Source: Nematopogon swammerdamellus (lineage: Eukaryota > Arthropoda > Insecta > Lepidoptera > Adelidae). Taken from it: DNA of 64,000 nucleotides. The stretch lies in contig OX336345.1 in NCBI GenBank assembly GCA_946902875.1, positions 16,523,395 to 16,587,394 on the forward strand, given 5' to 3'. Both the position numbers and the translations under genes were made by a program. The notes beneath the pieces are model-generated. The model did not search any database. It saw nothing but the letters and a program-made list of their open reading frames with translations, and was not told the DNA's origin. Shown here piece by piece: positions 1-12,117 of this stretch. Position 1 is the stretch's first letter; the number at the start of each line of letters is the position of its first letter.

Positions 1-599
1 TTTACGAATTAGCATTTTGCAAAGAGTTTGATCGATCGATACTATGATGAATCGCGTAAACATTTTATGACACGTCCGTCCGTCCATATAGGTACTGACC
101 TTTGGTTAAAACAAGTTTTCCGAACATATTTGAAATGTTGCTCGGATTGTTTCACTGGTAGTTCAGTAAACAAATATTTTGTGTTACTGATATACAGTCA
201 TAGTAATAAAGATGTTTATAGAACTTTTAACTTTTTTGGCACAGACAACAGCTAGCCGTGTCGTTTCGTTTTCTCTTTAATGGAGGTTTCAGCTCATTAC
301 ACTTTCGTAATCTTAAGAGTGCAGCGCTTTTGCTACCTTCCGACTATTTTAATGGTTTTCAGGGTTCCGCAGTTAGCATATCACACCGACCCAGCATGAG
401 TTATAAAATCGATGTGGTCTGTCTGGTGGCACTTAGTAAGAAACTGCGTCGGACCGGTTGGGGGAAGATCTTGCACCGATCTTAAGTTGCCTTTAACGAC
501 ATACACGGGTAGAGATGTAGTGGGAATACACTTACGTATTATTTTTGGTTTAGTGTTAGGGGTTTTCAATTTGTTTAAATCCCAAACCGTCTTTTGAGA
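1..599. other. No recognisable feature
   Basis: Unique-looking sequence of moderate AT content. The short open frames here have no family resemblance and overlap on both strands, so none is called a gene. Confidence 0.5.
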
Positions 600-799
600 C
601 CGATCGGCGGTTCTCAAAATCATTTCTTTGCCGGACCGCTAGGGTGTGGAACTGTATTCCGAATCCTTTGATCTGGGTGTCTTCAAACGTCGTATTTACA
701 GGCTTGACAATCCATAGCAACAGCCGCGTGGAGAGGTGATTTTGGCTTTGACGACTGCACTATTCTCTCGGCACATGTTGGTTTACATAAAAAAAAACT
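600..799 (+). mobile_element. LINE 3' end (reverse transcriptase C-terminal tail)
   Basis: Bases 608-666 encode FSKSFLCRTARVWN. After a frameshift, bases 667-717 encode FDLGVFKRRIYRLDNP and a TAG stop. Together these match the usual end of insect jockey/CR1-like ORF2 proteins (R-x-LWNSLP...YDLG-x-FKRR). A short 3' UTR follows and ends in an A-run at about 789-798. This is a heavily 5'-truncated dead copy. The clade cannot be fixed from so short a piece. Confidence 0.6.
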
Positions 800-2035
800 A
801 AAGACAGAGCAAGAAAACCGGGGAATGATTGCCGCCTAACGCTGTTCTGCGAAAAGAATAAAATGTCTCTGGGAAGCCCTAAATAGGCTATTTGGTGTCC
901 TATGTATTCAATAGGGTAAGGCGAGAAAAATCTGATTATCCTACGACAACAGTTTAAGGTAGTTTTACGCGAGGGGACAGAAAGGCGGACGTGTAAATAT
1001 ACATATAGGCCTTCTCTAGTCGCGTATTGATTTGCTTCGTAACGATATTGACAAGAAACTCGTCCTGTGTAAGTCGACCTTTACATAGAAGATCACGACC
1101 GTTTGTTATGAGGGTAAACTGCGGCCCATACTATTTACATGGTTAATATATATTGACACACCTCTATCACCGAGGCTCATCCGTACTGGCTCTAAAGACA
1201 TGGATGGCCAACCTTTTCAGCAACCGGTCCAAATTTTCTGGCAAACCTGAAGATATGTATCACTTACTGGTGGAGGTCGAGATAACGAGCTACGATGTTG
1301 GAAGCTACAAACCATGTTAGCGCAGTCAGCCTCCAACAAAGCCATAAAATGATATAGATTATTGCAGTATATATTTTAAAAAGAAGGAGTTTAGAAGTAA
1401 TTGTTTCTGTGTTATAATAAGTTAAGTATGTTTATAACTTTGTAATTTTTTCCAATGGAACTGGCATGGTCAGTGCGTGCACCAAAGCCCCTATAAAATA
1501 AAGATAAAAAAATATTCTATATTTTTTTAAGAATCACAAACAAAGGTAAGAAATAATATGATATATAGGTAGGTAGGCTCTCAGCAAGCATTGGTATTCT
1601 GTGAATTTTCTTGAATTTTTTTAAATCGGCTCAACAATTATTTGGTGAGACCCCACCACGCGGAACGGCACTGCAGTGGACCGGCGGTGAGGCACGGCGC
1701 GTCAAATTATCCATTGTATGAAATACACATACAAGATTTTGCAGGAGTATAGCTGACATGCCGACTTAGCGAATGCACAAAACTGTATGAAGAATTAAAA
1801 AAAAGAAATATATTTTTTTTTTACATTTTGCATGTCAATAATACGCCTCGTACAAAATTTACTGTACACTTCTCTGCTGCTAGCTATCCTTAAGTGCTAT
1901 TAATGACAAGCACACTATGAATAAAATACCTTGACGTCCAAGTATTTTAGTTCTTTCTAATATTCTCTCAAAATTTACATAATATGCTTAGATTTGTGCT
2001 AAAAATCGGTAATTTACTTTGGTATTTTTATAACC
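800..2035. other. No recognisable gene; AT-rich
   Basis: Mostly AT-rich sequence with A/T runs. A motif at about 1204-1220 (GGATGGCCAACCTTTT) resembles the terminus of some hAT elements, but no matching end or target duplication was found, so it is not called. Confidence 0.45.
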
Positions 2036-2068
2036 GAATGAGAAGCGAGCGAAACCGCGGGCAAAAGC
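2036..2068 (-). repeat. Fragment of lepidopteran CCCGCGG..TTCGCTCGC repeat
   Basis: The minus strand reads TTTTGCCCGCGGTTTCGCTC, the conserved end of a very common lepidopteran interspersed repeat. Further members lie at about 43541-43683, 49850-50160 and 51836-51881, and a divergent one at 59861. Only the terminus is present. Confidence 0.6.
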
Positions 2069-2070
2069 AA

Positions 2071-2145
2071 CGCGGGTCAAGAGTTGATGCCCGGCGGGCC
2101 GTATGCGGCCCGCGGACCGCGGGTTCGCCACTCACGCACTGAGGC
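2071..2145 (-). repeat. GC-rich hAT-like terminus
   Basis: The minus strand contains GTGGCGAACCCGCGGTCC followed by GCGGGCCGCATACGGCCCGC. This resembles the 'GTGGCRAAC...GCGGCCCGC' termini of some animal hAT elements. The base composition contrasts sharply with the AT-rich flanks. No partner end or 8-bp duplication was found, so this is a tentative fragment. Confidence 0.35.
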
Positions 2146-2920
2146 TATCGAAACGCCAAAACACTATCGTCGCGTCGTCGGCAAGAGATCGTAGAGGCAC
2201 TGGAGGCAAATAGGCTTAACGTGTGTCGGCCGTTACATTGTTCTGTTAAACGGAAGGTCGGCCTGAATGGGGAAATTATGGACGTGCCTTTTGCGAGTTT
2301 CTCCTGGGTTTTGAAGAGGATACGATGGGTTCGAGGTATCTATTCTGCAGTAACATAAACCTACAGTCAAATAGTTATGTACACATTCATTTTACACCGA
2401 CAACCATAATCACGACCGGCCCGACAGATTTTTCGTTGCAGCATACATTATCGTCGTGTAAAGGGAGCCTTAGGGTCGCACGCATACGTATTCGAAGGTC
2501 ATACATCGGAGGGATATGTAAAACTCGAGATATTGCTCTACCAACTCCCTCGCGTGATGTAACAAATCGACTGTAGTGAAATTGCATGGCGCCAGTCCCG
2601 GTGGGGTGAGGGCAGAGAATTAAAATTAACAGAGGGACCATGAGGTCGTCGACCAGGCTAAAAGTGCTTGAAAGGTGAGTAGTTCCTTCTTAATGTAATT
2701 CCACCTTTGTGTAGAGTACATGCAGGCTCCCCACGGCACGTACCGTAAATACTCAGACAACACTAGGGCATTCTGTAGGACTCAGCAAACTTCACTAGAT
2801 ACGGGGTGTACTTAAAATCAGCCGCGTTGGCACTACAGTTCAGCAATTTATATAAATATATTTATTTATTTTAAACTGTACATTTTCTATATGTGTGCTA
2901 TTGTTGTATATATGCATATT
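2146..2920. other. No recognisable feature
   Basis: Two overlapping ~80-codon frames on opposite strands (2325-2641) have no family resemblance and are treated as chance. Nothing else stands out. Confidence 0.45.
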
Positions 2921-2938
2921 CTTTCTTTCTTTCTTTCA
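2921..2938. repeat. (CTTT)n microsatellite
   Basis: About four and a half perfect copies of CTTT. Confidence 0.8.
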
Positions 2939-3033
2939 AGTTGTATATATAATGCCACTGTGAATATTATCCGAGCGGTTTTTTCCCCGCGAATAAAATT
3001 GCGCCGCGCGGTGCGGCGCGGTGTCAGAGAGCT

Positions 3034-3059
3034 GATTTTATTCCGCGCGGAATAAAATC
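3034..3059. repeat. 26-bp perfect palindrome, GC core
   Basis: GATTTTATTCCGC is followed immediately by its exact reverse complement, with no spacer. It sits in a GC-rich patch (2976-3065) that also holds CCGCGCGGTGCGGCGCGG. It could be the remnant of a foldback element. No target duplication is visible. Confidence 0.75.
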
Positions 3060-3065
3060 GGGCGC

Positions 3066-3957
3066 ATTATTAGCAGTGCGTGCTTTAATGTGCGTTAAAC
3101 AAAGATGCAATTAATTACTAATGTTGTTGGGATTACTAATGTGGCTGTCTATGTTGCGCGAGTCAACACGCGTGTTATGGACCGTCTGACGTGGATTGTG
3201 TGCATATTTTTTGTTGGTGTCGAAGTAAATATAGTTTCTTTGTCTATCCAATTGGTAATACTAATGCTTATACTAGGACAAGCCATCGTAATTGTATGAA
3301 ATTATTTTTATATATATTTTGTACACAATAAATAAAAAAAATACACATTTCGACTTTTATTAGTCGTCGTCAGAGAACAAAATTTAATATACGAGTATGT
3401 ACAAGTTTAATGTGCCAAATGATGATGACCAATGATAGATGGCGTTGTCATGGGTTTGAATTTTTCGAATGTATCTATGGTTTAATGGAAGATATTTAGG
3501 CCGCGTGAATGATGTGCGCCGAAATGAAATGAATGACAATACTAGTTCTATTAATTTGAATTCTTTGACTGAGGTTTCGTGAGTGCTTAGGGGGTGGTGA
3601 GGTGTAGTTCTCGTCTATCATGCTGACTTGTGGGGGTCGTAGGGCTGCTTGTAGGTCGTCACGGACGTAATTTGGGAGAAATATTTCACAGGTACCTACT
3701 TTCCGGTTTAAAATTGTAACGTTGCCCTTTGAGTACACTAGTAGTAATATAGTCGTACTCTTACTTGCTGAAGTGTGTTTTGGAGTACACAATATAAGAT
3801 GATTCAGCAATGACTACCAACATTTTAAGGTGTGATTCTGGAACTCAAATGTACAACTTTTTACTTACTTTTTTTTAATAAAAAATTTGAAGTTACTATG
3901 AAAGATAGTTTGAGAAATAGTTTAGTGCGAGAGCTCTGTGGTCTGAAAGAAGATATA
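3066..3957. other. No recognisable feature
   Basis: Two short frames (3105-3299 plus, 3496-3810 minus) lack family resemblance. Otherwise this is AT-rich sequence. Confidence 0.45.
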
Positions 3958-4285
3958 GTGACAAGAATTAAGAAAATAATGCTTCGATGGTTTGCGGTCA
4001 TCTTGAAAGAATGGATGATAGGAGACTAAAGAAAGAAATCTATGGAGCGAATGTGAGTGGAATAGTCGGGAAGGGCAACCCTAGACGCACGTACCTAGAC
4101 CAGATCGGGCATGTTCTCAAAAAGGGCCAAGTGCGTAGTAGGTACCCGTAATCAACGAACATGTAAACATTATGAGAGTGGAAGAGGCGGCAGAGGTGTG
4201 TTAGGATCGTGGCACGTGTAAATCCGTTGTCTCTGTCTACCCCACTGGGAAGCAGGCGTGACGCTATATATGTATGTATGTAAAA
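3958..4285 (+). pseudogene. Non-LTR retrotransposon ORF2 C-terminal remnant
   Basis: After a frameshift near 4000 the frame reads [17 protein letters not shown], then [20 protein letters not shown]. Another shift brings in MRVEEAAEVC and SVVSVYPTGKQA followed by a stop. This order matches the C-terminal tail of a LINE common in Lepidoptera, usually annotated as endonuclease-reverse transcriptase. A short 3' end with a (TATG)n run follows. At least two frameshifts and several stops show it is dead. The clade is unresolved. Confidence 0.65.
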
Positions 4286-5942
4286 CAATCCTGATCCCCA
4301 TACACAGTTGTGGCAATTCGAAAAATGTATTTTTATTTGTGTAATCCGGTATGTGAGTCATTATGAGGACCATTATTATATTATTTTTATTATGAACGAC
4401 AGAATACCCTTTTAAAGTGGTTCCACCATTTCAAAGTAATTGTTGAATCCGTCCTGTATATAAGAGCTCCTGGTAGATATGAAGTGAGGATGGATGATGG
4501 TTGTAGGTCCATCACTAGGACCTACAACTTACCTAATTGTGGTTCACAAGCAGATGCAGCTACATATTACAAACTTCGCGCCGATGATGGCGACGATACT
4601 TATCGATACTTATGTATTGTGAATTCTTGATTTCCTGAAATCCTCAGCATTTGCTCTATCCAACAGAACTGTTGTGTCTTATAATAATTGCTTTTCAACG
4701 CAACCGTGGAACTGACTTCGTTCAAAATACCAAGAGAAAGAAAATTAAAACATAATATTTCAAGTGATTCTGCAAAATCTTTCCAGCAACAAAGGTTGAT
4801 TGACGGATTGTTTCGTCATCCGAAAAAGTCACTCGTGGCGTAGCTGTCGGCACCTTTACCCCGTCCTATTCCCCGCGGCAGGGCCCAACAACCAAAGGGC
4901 ATCGGCCATTTGAATAATGTATCAAGTGAAATCACGCGAGCTGCATGCAACAAGTTACTCCAAACCGTCGAGTCTCACAGCGCCACCTGGCGGCGGTGGG
5001 GGCAGCTATGAAATATTACGACGCCATCTTTTATTCACCAGATTCGAACTTGGAAGCCGCTCCGATTGGCCCGCGATCAGTTCGGTCACGAAACGGCTGG
5101 ATTAATTTGGCGCCTTTGATTGATTTCAGCATTAAGAGATTAACGAGTTATTCCATGTGTGACGGTGAGCTTACCGATCTATATACTCTTATATAGCTAG
5201 ACTAGAGCCTTGTTATGTAACCCGTTCTACAATAACTATGTAATATTGTATGCTTATTCAGTACGTCAGAAGGTCTGGCAGACAATAAGACATATTCCGA
5301 GAACTGTTCAGAAGTAAAATCTATTTACAAATTGTTTTTACGAATGTGAGAGTGAAAATACTCACTAAAATGAATAGTATAAGGTATAAATTAATTTCTC
5401 CGAATCGTCATTTTATACTATTGAAAACAGGAACGGCAAAACAAACCACATTTTCTGATAATTAATCCGGATTCCAATTACGAAGTCAAATAACCAAAAT
5501 TTTCACGAATATATCGTTCTTTCTCGGTTAACCGAAAATGTTAATTAAAATTTAAACCCGCTTGTCTACGCCATTCAAAATGACGAATTATGACGGTACA
5601 GAGAACGTTAGAGTGTCGCACTTGCATTTTGGCACAAAAAAAAATACATAGCTGCCATACAAGTCTATCTCCCTGAGATCAAGTGACAGAGGAAACTAGT
5701 TTCCTTGGATTCAAATAATTTTACCCGACTCTTTTACGGCATGCGTTTCCGTTGTTAAGCTATTTTTTAATAAGTGTCTCTACCGCAGAATGTTCTTTTA
5801 AGTCGACCTTCCGCTTCAAATGTTCCGAACAAGAGAGCAAGTCACGTCGTTTCAGGGAAAAAAAGTGCTTACTTTTCTTTCGCAGTGAGTTCTTCGAGCG
5901 TAGTTATTGGAGCGCTTTACATCCATAATTTTCTCCTATTTT
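4286..5942. other. No recognisable gene
   Basis: Includes a slightly GC-richer stretch (4860-5110), where two overlapping frames on the plus strand lack family resemblance. A non-coding conserved element or an unrecognised exon cannot be excluded. Confidence 0.4.
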
Positions 5943-6180
5943 TAGGTTTCCGTGCCCCGTACGGAAGCCTATTGCTAACCCTACAACGTCTGTCTGTCTG
6001 TCTGTCCGTCCGTCCGATGGCTGTGTCTTTAGAACCGTAATAGCTAGCCGGTTAAAAAAAACGAAAAAGTGAAAAATTAAGGAGGAGTCCCCCATACAAG
6101 AAACGTGTTTTTCCAGCTTTTTTTTGTGGTGCCTATACCTGGGTGCGCGAGTCCGTCTCGCACTTGGCCTGTTTTTTTTT
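5943..6180. mobile_element. Lepidopteran GGTTCCGT / CTTGGCC-TTTTTT repeat
   Basis: One end reads GGTTTCCGTGCCCCGTACGG, followed by a run of GTCTGTCTGTCCGTCCG. The other end reads GTGCGCGAGTCCGTCTCGCA, followed by CTTGGCCTG and a T-run. The ends and the internal CCCATACAAGAAACGTG phrase match a short interspersed element common in moths and butterflies. Other copies here are at 35105-35290, 36178-36245 and 55630-56052. It has no coding capacity. Confidence 0.7.
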
Positions 6181-7235
6181 ATTACGTAACCTTTATTACT
6201 AGGGCTTGGCTTATTTTCGTCCAAACACACACTATGACGACAAGTTGTTCTGTTCCAACATCTAAATACGAATACATAGTGGGCATTGCGAACTTAGAGC
6301 GTTTAAGAAACCGATACAATTAGACCCCTGAATTTTACTCACTATCTATATTTCTTTTAATTTAACTAATTACGAATATAATTTTAATGTAATGGTTGAG
6401 GTAAATATAAAACGAAAGTCATTAAAAAGTAAGATAGAGTAGGGGGAAAATAATTCATTAACCAAATAAAATATATCATGTAAATGAACTCTAGAATTTA
6501 TAACACTCTCTTACTTTTAGACGCAAAGGCGACCACTATATCAAGAACCGGTTCTAACTGGTCTTATTGTTGAAGCTACTACATCAAGTTTACTCTTCGA
6601 GAAAAACAAAAACTAGACGGCGGAGCGGAAGGGAAAATAAAAGAGGAAAGACGGAAGAGAGAGGAAGGAGGAGAAACTAACAGACAAAGAGAAATTGAGA
6701 GAATTACATTAGCAAGGAAGAGATAATTTTAGAAAACGGTATACACCTTTGAAATCCTTTTTATGTACATCCTTTTTATGTACATCTTGCTCATTGACCC
6801 TTATAATTTACGTTACAATACATACAATTACAATTTATGTACTTGAAAAATTATAAGTAAGTACATACTCGTATTAAATCGGTTAAGATTGTAATTATTC
6901 TTTCTATATTCTGTAGCTCGTTTTATCGAATGAATAATTGATACTCTAAAAATTTGTCTTCAAAGTTCTTGTTTGCTAATCAGTATAGTTGAGTTGTATC
7001 TACAACTGATATGAGTTCTTGTAATGCATTGTACGCGGTCTTAGCAACTCAATATCTGTAACTAGTAGCTATATACACACCTAATTTTTCTGCAGTGCGG
7101 TGGTGACTTGGAAGTATGTGTGCAACGAATGCATTTAATTTTATGTTAAATGTGTAAGTATATTATAATTTTTATGTTCTAACTGTTCTTCTGAATTTTT
7201 CGCAATATCCATCTACCATACTCACAATCCCAGGC
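6181..7235. other. No recognisable gene
   Basis: Contains a purine-rich tract (about 6606-6720) and a tandem duplication of CCTTTTTATGTACAT near 6758-6786. Otherwise AT-rich. Confidence 0.45.
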
Positions 7236-7300
7236 GTGACTGGTAGAGAATGCCTCTAGGCTTGAAGGTCTACTTTTGTCACTTTGTGAAATAAAGTCTA
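7236..7300 (+). mobile_element. LINE 3' UTR fragment (TGACTGGTAGAGAATGCC type)
   Basis: TGACTGGTAGAGAATGCCTC is followed by a CTTTTGTC...AATAAAG segment. This matches the 3' UTR of a widespread lepidopteran LINE. Related 3' ends occur at 13005-13112, 20437-20550, 44262-44355 and 62488-62530. Confidence 0.5.
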
Positions 7301-7430
7301 TTTTCATTCGTGTACTGTTTATTGGACGCGCAGTTGTTTTGACAGACTAGTGATTGTATCTAGTTTTAAAAGTGATCGAGAATAGTTGGGCGAAATGTTA
7401 CAGTACTATACCCCTGGTCCCTGAACCGTT

Positions 7431-7868
7431 TCACATTTTCATAATAAAGATATTCGAGTGAATGTCTGGTGTTACGCTGGTATATTTATTCGGCGCTCCG
7501 GTTGAGCGAGCTCGGTATTCCATCCAGCGTAGGGAATGCAGCGGATGTTTCAACTCATGCAATTGTAATTCTTTAAATGAATTGAATATTTTATCATATT
7601 TAGTGGTAAGCTCTTGAATTGTGTTGATACAGGTGTGTGTAGCCACCACGCTCAGCGAATCACCACATTCAAAGATTTTAGGATTATTGAAGATCCTCCG
7701 GGTTGAAATTATCGGGAAAATCGCGGCCGGTAGACAATTCCACACCCTAGCGATGCGACCGAGGAACGAGGAGGGTGGATTCTTCGAGAGTAAGCAACAA
7801 GTACCTAAACGTGTGCATGCCCTCTCTATTTGATTTATCGAGAAAAATAAAGCCAAGGAACACAACAA
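7431..7868 (-). pseudogene. LINE ORF2 C-terminal remnant (RVWNCLP motif)
   Basis: The minus-strand frame contains SFLGRIARVWNCLPAAIFP, matching the 'RTARLWNSLPADVFP' motif near the end of LINE reverse transcriptase proteins. The rest of the 145-codon frame has no recognisable catalytic part and probably runs into UTR. It is different from the five-copy tail family at 43.5, 45.7, 53.6 and 57.2 kb. Confidence 0.5.
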
Positions 7869-8365
7869 AACCCAAGCAACTTAAGCCATTCCATCTCGAA
7901 GTGTTCCATTGTCCATTAGTGAAGATATTTTCAAGTGTTGTCTGAGAAAGATTTTGTTTGGCCTTCAAATAAAATTAATGTATAGTAAATGTTTATTTGA
8001 AATGGCAAAATGTTTTCGATTAATTTTACCAAAACGTTTCACCTTAGTTATTCAGCGTTTGGTTTTAAAGTGAGATTTTGGCTTATTGATTCGCTCGACG
8101 TTTACATCCTTCATTGAATACAAAGTTAGCGTTTCATTATTTAAAATATATTTGGAAAATGTGTTCTTTTTATTTCCTTCGACGGCTGTCTTATGAATAA
8201 GAAAGCACGAGTTGTTGTTGTCTTAAAAAAATCATAAAATGTATTACTGATACCACAAAAAACGGGCGAAGAAAACCTAGGACGGCACAGTTCCAAAATG
8301 TGTCCCATTAGTTGGTACTTCTGTAATAAGAACCCGTATGTACCGTATGTACAGATGGACTTACC
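7869..8365. other. No recognisable feature
   Basis: AT-rich sequence with no supported coding frame. Confidence 0.45.
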
Positions 8366-8456
8366 GCTGCAACCCCGCATATGACCGAATGTCCACGGGC
8401 GTCGTTATAGACCTTATGGGTGGCTCGGCGCCCTATGTCGCGGTTACAATAAAAAA
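8366..8456 (+). mobile_element. 3' end of jockey-like LINE
   Basis: CCCGCATATGACCGAATGTC is followed by CTTATGGGTGGCTCGGCGCC and an A-rich tail (CAATAAAAAAAG). This is the same 3' UTR as the larger copies ending at 26723 (minus) and 32172 (plus), so this is a severely 5'-truncated insertion of that family. Confidence 0.7.
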
Positions 8457-8873
8457 AGATTATTTCACCAAAGAGAATAAATAATACACGAAATCGATGT
8501 AAACATGTCTTTGATGTAAACGAACATGACAATTCAGCAGAACATAAACGCTTTCATATGTCTTGAATTCAATTTCCGAATGACTTGTCTTATCTGATGT
8601 GCTCTCGTGGTGAGCTGAGATATTTATGCAATTGAGATATCGGAGATCGTATCTTTTCGCATTTTCCTCAAGCCCACGCGCCCGTTCTGCTTTCCACGCT
8701 CGTGTGACAAGATTATGATGTACTTATCTCCACTTTTACTGTCGACCGTATCGACTGTCTACATGCCTACGTACACTGCATACCTACACAACAATTACAC
8801 TCGCAATTACATAGATAGATATGTTAGGGAATTACATGGAAAGAAGCACAGAACCAGGCCTCATGCACTCTAT
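8457..8873. other. No recognisable feature
   Basis: Nothing recognised between the LINE tail and the hairpin that follows. Confidence 0.4.
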
Positions 8874-9025
8874 GTATAGTGCGCGGGATTGATCTCGGCG
8901 TGTCGTCGCCGCAGCGGGCGACCCGCCACGCGAATACACTATACAAAGTACGGTGCGGGTGCGAGGGAGAACACTGACGAACCGCTGCGGCGGCGACACG
9001 CCGAGATCCGCCCCGCGCATTATAC
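8874..9025. repeat. GC-rich inverted repeat, 44-bp arms
   Basis: Bases 8874-8917 pair with 8982-9025 over 44 positions with about five mismatches. Both arms contain GATCTCGGCGTGTCG and CGCCGCAGCGG. The spacer is 64 bp. The local GC content is far above the flanks. It could be a small foldback MITE or a GC-rich regulatory hairpin. Confidence 0.7.
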
Positions 9026-10315
9026 TTGCACCCGTTAACTACCTACCGCCCGGCGGGCCGCCGCGCCGGCGAGCATAATTCAGTGAAAATTCGTCAGCTG
9101 CGCGGAGCATACCTACACGCGCGCCCACTTTACTGCGCGCAGCTGCAAAGCAATAATCACTTTATACTCGATCGTTTAGGTACATTTTCGCACGCAGCTG
9201 TTGGCGACGTGAAACATTAGGCTATTAAAGCCGTAGGTATGAAACTTTTTCTATGGAGAGATTTATCTGTTACGAAGTAACTATTAAATAATCTGTGACA
9301 GAACACCGAAATATGATCTGTAGATAGATTTAGAAGACTCATCGACTTGTCGAGGGGTTCAAATAAAGTCCACAAAGACATTATGATTTTTTATGTAATC
9401 CCGTATGGATGGCTGGAGAGGGTCCATGGCATGCTGCATACAAATACGAGTACATAAACAACTATCGTATAGCTGCATAAATATGTACCTACAAATGTCC
9501 GCCACTATCGAGCAGATTCCCGCTAACATACACCTCGGTTGCCGCCATTTTGTGCGGTGCGGTGCGCAGGGTGGAGTGCCCTCGCGTTATTTTACGAACA
9601 TCCTACTATCAATATTTATCCAATGTATTGTTTTGTGGTGAACTCCGAACGTCAGCTCTATTATATGTTGTCACGCTTGAACGCTCATTCTGGTCGTATA
9701 AGCTCGTTGGCGCTCTTTAGAGAGGCTCGTGTCATTTGAAAACTGGAAATGTGGAACCGCAGTCGTGCGGTGTAGTAATTAGTGATCGGATATAGCGGTA
9801 TCATTCTGACAATTGTGCATAAATCAATTATTGTAATTAAAATTCGACAGATTGGAAAGGCAGATGGGCGTAAGCGCCTAAAACAGATTTTAAATCTTAA
9901 GTTTAAAGCTAGCTTCAAAATAAAAGTTTTAATTAGTCGTAAATAAAATTTCTGACGCTTACGCCTTTCAGCCATTCTACCATTGAATCGGTTTTATTTC
10001 AATGACAAATTGTTGAAAAATCGGCTGATAGGAGTCGAAATGTTTCGAAATAATTAGTAATTAGTCATTTCGACAAAATAATATTACTAGTTAGTGCTTG
10101 TTAAATCAATTACAGCATTAAAACTAAAGTTACGAAACAGGTAAGTATTGGAAGATTATTAAGGCGGAGATTGTGATTAGTTCACTTAGATATTTGTTAA
10201 GTTTTCAGAGTATTAATTACTAGTGCCTACAAGGTCAGACGTGCTGTATTATTCTTGAGTACGTTCTTCTCCATCCAACTCCTTCAAGATCAAAATCTTC
10301 AGCTCTGTGCCCTCC
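9026..10315. other. No recognisable gene; SINE tail at ~9388-9410
   Basis: TTTTTTATGTAATCCCGTATG near 9388 matches the 3' tail of the tRNA-headed SINE at 16034, in minus orientation, but the body is missing. The 9026-9200 part is GC-rich and may belong with the preceding hairpin. The rest is AT-rich and unrecognised. Confidence 0.4.
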
Positions 10316-10400
10316 TCTAAACATCAAATCAAATCAAATCAATCAAAATTATTTCTCAATGCACATTAATTACAAACAATGTTATAGACATACAACTTAT
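10316..10400 (-). mobile_element. LINE 3' terminus with pentanucleotide tail
   Basis: (CAAAT)n followed by TCAATCAAAATTATTTCTCA is the reverse complement of a LINE 3' end finished by short tandem repeats, as in CR1-like elements. Only the UTR is left. Confidence 0.45.
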
Positions 10401-12117
10401 ATCTAATTTGTGATTTGAGAAAGAGATCTAGGCGCAGCTTGTGGCACATAGCGATTTCATTTCTGAACGACCCTAAATAAGTACTCAAAAGTTCGATGTT
10501 TTAATAATAGTTTAGGTACATTTAAGAGGCTAGTTATAAATTGCCTTAATAAATTAATTGCGTAAATTAACTACTAGCAAACGAGTTCTGTAATAAATGT
10601 ATTTAAAATGTAGGTATGTGTGTCACATGCGATAATAACGCCACTATTTATGAACCTCGAGTATTTGAGTTCACGCACAATTTTTTCGTTAACTTGCAAA
10701 CAAATGTTCTTCTCAATTAAAGCAGGAAGCAATTAACGACACGCAACAAGTCTCAATTCATAAGGAAATTATTACTCTCAATTCGAGGGAAAAGACCAGT
10801 CTGTATTTTTGTGTTTCTCAACCGAAAACAATACCAGGAAAGTGAATCTAAGAAAAGGGCCCATTGTAATTGATAACTCCATAAAATTGCTGGAACGTGT
10901 TACTCGTGCCAAGTTACAGAAGAACACAAGAAACTGCATAAGGGGCAACAGTTTTCGATGAAAGTAACATATCTCATACATTCGAGAGGAGTTAACCGTA
11001 AATCGGCAGTTAAAGAGTCCCTTACTAAAACGACTTTTTACCCGATTCTCGTACAAACCATTGTAACCGCTCAGTAGAGTAGACTGAACATAATGCGCGA
11101 TTACTGTGAGAGAGTAGGATTCACTGGCGGGCGCTGTGGACATGTGAATCTATCAAAAATAAAATTATATTTGCACGCCAGGTCACAGAGTAAACAGATG
11201 AAAATCCGAGAAACACGCCAAGTCTTTATTTTATTTTCTATTTTTTGACGTGATAACGTCACGTCTTATAAATTGATGAACACCGGCTGCACGCACGAAA
11301 AAGTGTCACGTTCCATCTGAGCCTGTATGTGCAAGCGAGAGCGCGTAACAAGAGATAGAGAGGCACAATCGGCCCAAGCGTAGTCTTACCACTTTATGAC
11401 GTTATTTTTTTATTTAATTTTTTTTTTACGTTTCCTTAGCTCGTTATCGCCAACCAATCCCTTATGTTGTGATCGGATAGACTATCGGCGGCCTCTGTGT
11501 CCCATATGCAGCTTCAAGTACCTATCATTGATTTCGTTTCTATAACGTGGCGCGCGCGCACGGCCAGTAATCTGTGGCACGGCGCAACAGCCGATCTCTG
11601 TTCTGAGTTTTATACCAACCCAGACGCAGTATGTAGAGGACTAGAAATTGTTTGAGTAGATAGCACGGCTCTACCACTTTTCTACCCGCGCCGAAAACGG
11701 CAAAGATAGCGGCAATAGTTTGCGATAGTGCACTCTATCGCAAACTATGAAAACTAGGCTTTATGAATTTGTCAACGATTACATTCATGAAAGGTCTAAT
11801 CGAGGCTTGCTGGGTGGTCGATGTTGGCAAAATTAAAATAACACAAACCCAAAATCTAATTTATAAGCAACGCATGTGCCGTTAAATTCCACGACCTTTC
11901 TCTCGCGAGCCAGAAATATCCAGTTACCACATTCAAATAATTCGTTGAATTCCGTGAAAAAATAATTAAAATTTCCATACACGAAGTTGAGCTGTAATCC
12001 CCCACCCACCTACAAAGCCTTCGATCCCAAACACGCGGCTATTGTGATCCCTTTAAATAAAAAAAATATAAACATTTTATTGCACAAAATTTTATTGTGA
12101 ATACGAATAATATATAC
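10401..12117. other. No recognisable gene
   Basis: A 121-codon minus-strand frame (10778-11143) has no detectable family and unremarkable composition, and is not called. The hairpin at 11715-11748 is listed separately. Confidence 0.45.
11715..11748. repeat. Perfect 14-bp stem, 6-nt loop hairpin
   Basis: ATAGTTTGCGATAG, loop TGCACT, then CTATCGCAAACTAT form a perfect stem. The flanks do not extend it. Confidence 0.85.

Noticed and set aside
1204..2145. A complete hAT element between the GGATGGCCAACC and GTGGCGAACC ends
   Set aside because: The two ends are not good inverted copies and no 8-bp duplication is present.
10778..11143. 121-codon minus-strand open frame
   Set aside because: No family resemblance, no domain or signal pattern, AT-rich random-looking composition.
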